Positions 59,220-64,000 of a stretch of 64,000 bases of DNA are shown here, piece after piece (positions within the stretch are counted from its first letter, which is position 1; the number at the start of each line of letters is the position of its first letter). Source of the stretch: Lateolabrax maculatus. Taxonomy: Eukaryota; Chordata; Actinopteri; Acropomatiformes; Lateolabracidae. Location of the stretch: contig CM062218.1 in the NCBI GenBank assembly GCA_031216445.1, forward strand, positions 15,050,501 to 15,114,500, in the 5' to 3' direction. The notes under the pieces were generated by a model. That model did not search any database. It was not told where the DNA came from and saw only the letters and a list, made by a program, of their open reading frames with translations. The translations under genes and the position numbers were made by a program.

Positions 59220-59680
59220 CTTGTGAAGGAGTCTGCTTGTACACAGCGGAGGTGAGGGGAGGGAGTTGGCAGGTGCAGCCGGGCAGTGACGGAGGGAAGC
59301 ATCCAGCTCCAGTCTCCGGACGGAAACTGGGGCTCCCGGGGTTCAGTGACGCACCGGGGCTCCTTCCACTCATCCTGCCAGAACGTGTCAGGAGACCGAC
59401 ACCCGTACCGATCCAGTCACGTCCCGAGGGCAAGATCCCGCGCGTCGAGCTCCTCTGCCTGGCCGAGAGAAAAACTCCAAACTCCCAAAAAATAAACATT
59501 TAAAAAACAATAATAAAGGATGCGTGAGGTATAAAAATGTGGAAGGTCGCTGTTGAAAACCGCAGCGTGGAAGCCCGGGACCGTTAAGTGAGAGGCTGCT
59601 CTCTATTCCGCTATTGGAAATTATATATAAAAAGTTCATGTTCACGGCTCCCCGCCACGTGACGAGCGGCGGCCAATAGG
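59220..59680 (-). promoter_or_regulatory. Promoter and first exon at the vacated hoxa6 position
   Basis: Read on the minus strand: inverted CCAAT (59673-59677), CACGTG (59656-59661) 11 bases away, TATA-like TTATATATAA (59621-59630), a probable start near 59.60 kb, then about 375 bp ending in a strong donor CACAAG|GTAAGA (59220/59219). The exon contains a 51-codon frame from ATG 59373 that runs open to the donor in phase 1; its product is unrecognised. In mammals long Hoxa5 transcripts start upstream of Hoxa6, so this is probably that distal promoter kept after loss of the hoxa6 coding sequence. Confidence 0.55.
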
Positions 59681-61142
59681 AGGACGAGCCGGGTCGTAAA
59701 GTTGTATTGCCGTGTTGTAAATTTTCATAAACAACAACGGATTTATGACCCGGCGCCGGAGGGAGGGGTGGGGAGAAGAGGGGGGGTGGGGGGGTGCAGA
59801 AGGAGAGGGGGGGGCAGGTCAGCGTCAGGCGCCATCTTACAGAGGGAAGAGGGAATGTAGAGTTCAACAGTAATTTCCCTTCATCTGCAGCCTGCCCCAT
59901 CTCGCATCCTCATAGTTCACATTCCCAAACTCCGGTGTTTACCTAACCCTCATAATGGCCCTGCAACATGCTTCATTACATGCAGCCCTACTGTTGACCA
60001 CAGTGAGCGGCACTTAGTGGACGACTGCGAGCGACGTATTGTCTCACGACCGGCGCGTAATTACTGTGATTATTATCGGGATGTTGCAGTTACACAGTGT
60101 TAAGTTGGAAATTATTAGATGCAAGCAAATAGACACATAAAGGCTATTTTATTCAATTATTGCATGGTCAGCATCAGAGGTTAGGGAGTTTTTATGTTTA
60201 TTTGTTCACATTATAATTCACATTGGAAAGGTGGCCACTGAAACTAAATATATCACAGTATTTGCACATGTTGGATTACAATAGCCTACTCATTTTACAC
60301 TAAAAAAAAAAAAAAAAGTAATGACTTCATACTGATATGTAAGGCTGTCTAAATAAAAATAAAATAAAATATATTGTTGGCATTCACAAACACGTATGAC
60401 ATTTTGAGTCTGAAATTCTTCCTAAATTAAATTTTACATTTTACAGTACACGGCTAAGAAACATTTACGTTAGGGTTTTCCTGTTTACATTAATGAGCAA
60501 GTTCTGGGAATCTGAGGTAGGTAACATACGTTCATCCGAAACTCAACAAATAATTCTGTTAGTGCTGGGATGTATAGAGGGTAAATAAGTGTCGGAAACA
60601 GGCATATTAACATGTGATAAGCAGTGACAATAATTTAAAAAAATCTACAGAAGCAGCTAAATCACAGTTGGAGGCATTTAACTAACAAAACATTCACTTT
60701 TAATTAGCCTTTATTCAAAATAAGGCACATTTGGGCAGAATGTTGTATTTGTTCCCTTTGCAAAATACAACCGTCTGTGGAGAAAAAAAAAATAGTCGAA
60801 TGGGTATAGACTGTATCAATTTACAGTCAATTCCTTGTGTCGGTGTTTTAATATTAGCAGGTAGTTTTTCGTTAAGGAATGTTGATTCAGTAGTACAATC
60901 AGGTTAAAGTAGCCTACATATCATACTGCGTATATAAAAATAGAGTTTGAATAGGTAGTTAATATCGCTGTGTCGTGCGGTGCCTTTTTTATGCATTTTG
61001 GGTTTAAATATGAAAACAGCCTACTGTTAAATGCTTATTACATAATTGCCTTCAGCTGTCATTCAATTAATCAGCCTGCAAAGCTCGTAGTGCATGAACT
61101 GTAGTTATGTGAGAGTAACCCACACTTAACAGTGTGTTTCTT
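59681..61142. other. Intergenic between hoxa6 position and hoxa7a
   Basis: G-rich on the plus strand at 59755-59818 (quadruplex-prone, purine rich), then AT-rich without recognisable genes; the part above about 60.7 kb is probably hoxa7a 3' UTR. Confidence 0.5.
60710..60715 (-). terminator. hoxa7a: Candidate poly(A) signal of hoxa7a
   Basis: AATAAA on the minus strand about 430 bp past the hoxa7a stop. Confidence 0.35.
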
Positions 61143-62801
61143 TCATTTAATGCTCTCCCCGTCTCTTTCGTTACTTTGCAGCCGTTTCTGACTGCGGGTG
61201 TCTCCGGCTTCGGGCTCTCCGGCCTCTGAGACCGCCCGGATATCACCGGCCTGTGGCCCCCCGGGGGTCGGCGCCGGTTCCTCCTTGTGGTCTTTCTTCC
61301 ACTTCATCCTGCGGTTCTGAAACCAGATTTTGATCTGTCTCTCTGAGAGGCAGAGGGCATGGGCTATCTCGATCCTCCGCCTGCGGGTCAGGTACCGGTT
61401 GAAGTGGAACTCCTTCTCCAGCTCCAGGGTCTGGTACCGGGAGTAGGTCTGCCGCCCCCGCTTTCGGTTTGGATCTGTGGAAAATCAGATGCGCTAACTC
61501 TATATCCTTTTTTTTCCTGCATGTATGAAATATGACACGGCATAAAGCATTGATTAAAGTGGTGTTGAAACTGACAATAAAAACTTGTAGTTGGAATCAT
61601 CTTGGGACTCGTTAATTTAGTTGTGATTGCGCAATTAATTGTGGCTCATAATTTCTACATCACCCCCTACACACACGGGGTGGGGGGTGGGGGGTGAGAG
61701 AGAGAGAGGAGAGGGAGAAAACACACTCACACTCAAATCAGTAGAGAAAAGTGTTTCTTTGTTTTTTCCCCCCCCAAGTTCTCTGCATCTATTTAAAGTA
61801 GTCCTGCTGGGATGTTTGGCCCGAGCCTCCTTTGATACTCTGCAGGCTTTTCCAATTAAAAGAAAGCGATGCTCTGCGCACGGAAGGAGCCATAGCCTAA
61901 GTAATTAGATTACAGCCACGACACCTTTTCGTTCAAAATTATAACAATGACCAATGTTTCAAATTGCTTGCATTCTAAATCCACTTGACTTCTTTATGTA
62001 GCCGACAATACTGGGGCATATTGATCCAGCAGTGTGTGCGACCGAGTTTCAGAAAAATACCAGAGCCTCTGCAGTGCAGACCCAATTAGAAAGGAGCTGT
62101 GGAGTGCAAGAGAACTGATTTACACAACAGGCCGGTCTTTTTTACAACCACAAAGGGGAGAAGAGGCTATATGAGTAATAGGAGCGCAGAGAAAACCCCC
62201 AGCGGCAAGGTCTCTGCGTACTGAACACACAGGAGCGCTGGCCAAATGAATTTATGGCTGCAGAACTCATTAGTTGCGCAATAAAACTTTTACGATTCTT
62301 TCCATGCAACACCAATGGCTTCACGAAATTAATTGAACCACTAACCGCCGATGTAAGTATCCCAGTGTTTTGTAAAAGCATTGACCCGAGGGGCTTGGAA
62401 ATAACACATACGAGACGGCATCGGCACGTACCTGACGCTCTCATCCAGGGGTACATCCGGTGTTGTTTGTCCAGCGGCGAGGTGAGGGGTCCCGGCTCGG
62501 GATGGCAGCAGCTGTCGGTGAACAGGCGGTTCTGGTCGAACAGGCTGCAGTGCAGCGTGTGCGCGTCCTGCCCCCGGCCGTAGCCCGAGGTAAACACTGG
62601 GTGGCTCTGGTACACCGCGTTACTGACGCTGTAAACTCCGGACAGGGACGGCGCGAACGCGATGGCCGCAGCAGCAGCCCGAGCCGAGCCGTAGTCCTCC
62701 CCACCGGGTCCAGTGCTGCAGGACGGCCGCTCTGCGTTTGGGAAGAGAGAGCTGCCCGCCGCATATTTGCTAAGAAGACCGTCCACATAATAAGAACTCA
62801 T
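61143..62801 (-). CDS. hoxa7a: Homeobox protein Hox-A7a (two exons)
   Basis: Group 7 Hox transcription factor, trunk patterning. Exon 1 is 62432-62801 (donor TCAG|GTACGT) and exon 2 is 61143-61474 (acceptor TTCCACAG|ATCCAAACC), phase 1, intron 957 bp, 233 residues, about the size of mammalian Hoxa7 (230). The start at 62801 yields MSSYYVDGLLSKYAAGSSLF, matching Hoxa7 (SKYTAG-LFQNAE). Then PSLSGVYSVSNAVYQSHPVF and SGYGRGQDAH resemble Hoxa7 rather than Hoxb7. Hexapeptide MYPWMR is at 116-121 and the homeodomain about 127-186 (RKRGRQTYSRYQ to KIWFQNRRMKWKKDHK). Exon 2 has no internal start Met before the homeodomain, so it is easy to miss by open-frame scanning; I translated it directly to the TGA at 61143-61145. 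The mammalian poly-acidic C-terminus is replaced by a mixed tail ending NERDGESIK. A minus-strand AATAAA is at 60710-60715. Confidence 0.95.
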
Positions 62802-63000
62802 ATTTTTTTTTTTTTTTTTTCCGCTCTGATTTGTTGGCCCAGAATCCTCAGTGTCGTTTTTACGAGGTAGTGTGATATATGACAGCAATACACCCCAGAT
62901 TTACACCAAACCCCATTTTTACTCTCGACCGAAGAACTCACCCACGTGACTCGGGCCTGGCCGCTCGCGTCCAATCAGCGGGCAGGCTGGGATTTCATTA
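62802..63000 (-). promoter_or_regulatory. hoxa7a: hoxa7a promoter with CACGTG-N22-CCAAT module
   Basis: CCACGTGAC with E-box at 62943-62948 and CCAAT at 62971-62975, 22 bases apart (two helical turns, against 10-11 at other promoters here), 140-175 bp upstream of the ATG. A T-run immediately precedes the start codon. Confidence 0.55.
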
Positions 63001-64000
63001 TGGCGCAGGACTGCGGAGTGGGATTAACACTTCTCTCACACTCACACACACACACTCGAGTGAAACACACACGGTCCCGGTGATCTAGAGGTAATTTACG
63101 TAAATTAAAGTCATGTTTTTACAAGTCTTTCTTTTTTAAAGTCATGTATCTTCGTGGAACAGGCTACTTTTAATTTACACACTCAATACAAGGCCACACT
63201 AACATACAGTACACAACGATTGGTTATAAAAGCTAATATCGTAACTAAATAATGACATCAACAGATGGTGATTTTGTTCGTTTCTCTTGCTTTTAAAAAC
63301 AATGCTTAGCTTACGAGTCTCGTGTCACAAAATAAAAGATTTATAAGACATTATTTTATGTGTAAGTATCAAAAGCGCAAATAATCCACCCTGTACAGAA
63401 ATACTGTTTATTTCCTAGTTCCTTTAAACATGATAGTTTTGAATACTGTGTGCACTAACACTGAATTTTTGAGGTGAGAATTTGAAAGATATATAAAAAT
63501 ATTTTTCAATTGCACCGGCAAATATTATTATTATTATAATATTATTATTGTAGTAGTTGTAATAATAATAAGAATAAGGCTTAATGATCTTATTGATCCA
63601 AATTATGTTTTTGGTACTTAATACATACATAATTGAGCTGAAATTAGCATAAAGCAGGCCTACAATAAACATACAGAGATTAAAGAAAGCAAATGAGACA
63701 CATCCTTTATTATTATCATTATTATCCTATGATTATTGTTATCATTATTACTAGGCTGACAATAATAATAACAATGATAATACAAATGACTTCTGATATA
63801 AATACACCCTAAATTCGTTAAAATAATTGTGAACTAGGAAAGATATTGATTATAGGCTGATTGTGCAGCTGAGCCGGCCGATTGCGTTTTGTTTATCGTG
63901 ACTCGTGGGCCGAGGGGCTCTCAAATCTAAATAATTTCCATTTGTGAATGCAAGGACGAAAAAAAGCGTTCACATTTCACCTTAGTCTCAGTAACCCTGC
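63001..64000. other. hoxa7a upstream, AT-rich with a GC-richer element near the edge
   Basis: AT-rich with ATT/ATA microsatellite-like stretches (63523-63570, 63700-63785). At about 63855-63960 there is a GC-richer stretch with GCCGGCCGATTGCG and TTTATCGTGACTCGTGGG motifs followed by ATCTAAATAATTTCC, possibly a conserved element between hoxa7a and hoxa9a. No gene seen before the window ends. Confidence 0.4.

Noticed and set aside
59388..59900. 170-codon minus-strand frame over the hoxa6-slot promoter
   Set aside because: Runs through the TATA/CCAAT promoter and a G-rich tract; would need a start upstream of the probable promoter.
16498..62801. HoxBa cluster identity (hoxb1a-hoxb7a)
   Set aside because: The hoxa2 start and end, the hoxa7-type N-terminus and Hoxa1-like sequence fit HoxA; there is no Hox6 gene, which HoxB clusters retain.

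Overview
This window is most likely the 3' (anterior) half of a teleost HoxAa cluster from a percomorph-type fish. Six two-exon Hox genes lie in a row, all on the minus strand, in paralogue order from low to high coordinate: hoxa1a, hoxa2a, hoxa3a, hoxa4a, hoxa5a, hoxa7a. Each has an N-terminal coding exon ending in a hexapeptide (W-M core), a phase-1 intron, and a second exon carrying the homeodomain. HoxA identity rests on full-length resemblance to known HoxA proteins: the hoxa2 N-terminus MNYEFERESGF and C-terminus LTTIDLQHLNY, the hoxa3 start MQKATYYDSSAIY and end RIQEAPKLTHL, the hoxa4 start MTMSSYLINSN, and the hoxa7 start MSSYY with IYPWMR-type hexapeptide and RKRGRQTY homeodomain arm. 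hoxa6 is absent between hoxa5a and hoxa7a, as in other teleosts. Retention of both hoxa2a and hoxa7a points away from zebrafish-like lineages; the 'a' copy assignment is an inference from gene content.

Layout: 1-16.4 kb is the 3' flank of the cluster, with no gene I can support, many CA/TG microsatellites, a consensus DR5 retinoic-acid element next to a Pbx-Hox site at 10.6 kb, and a GC-rich block at 12.9-13.5 kb. hoxa1a is at 16.5-17.9 kb. The hoxa1a-hoxa2a interval carries a non-autonomous hAT-like MITE (19.46-19.85 kb). hoxa2a is at 22.1-23.9 kb. hoxa3a is at 28.5-32.7 kb, and its 2.9-kb intron contains a four-copy tandem repeat of about 310 bp. 32.7-44 kb holds candidate 5' leader exons of hoxa3a and regulatory motifs. 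hoxa4a is at 44.1-45.4 kb. 45.4-54.1 kb contains a decayed miR-10-like sequence at the classical mir-10 position, two candidate leader exons and a consensus DR5. hoxa5a is at 54.1-55.7 kb. 55.7-61.1 kb is the vacated hoxa6 slot, which still has a well-formed minus-strand promoter and a spliceable exon. hoxa7a is at 61.1-62.8 kb, followed by 1.2 kb towards the (unseen) hoxa9a.

The genes encode transcription factors that together give anterior-posterior identity to hindbrain, neural crest and trunk. The regulatory signals I can read (DR5/DR1 nuclear-receptor elements, Pbx-Hox and Meis sites, a CACGTG/CCAAT promoter module recurring at several promoters) fit retinoic-acid-driven, cross-regulated collinear expression. 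All regulatory calls are motif-based and untested; conservation with other species could not be computed here.
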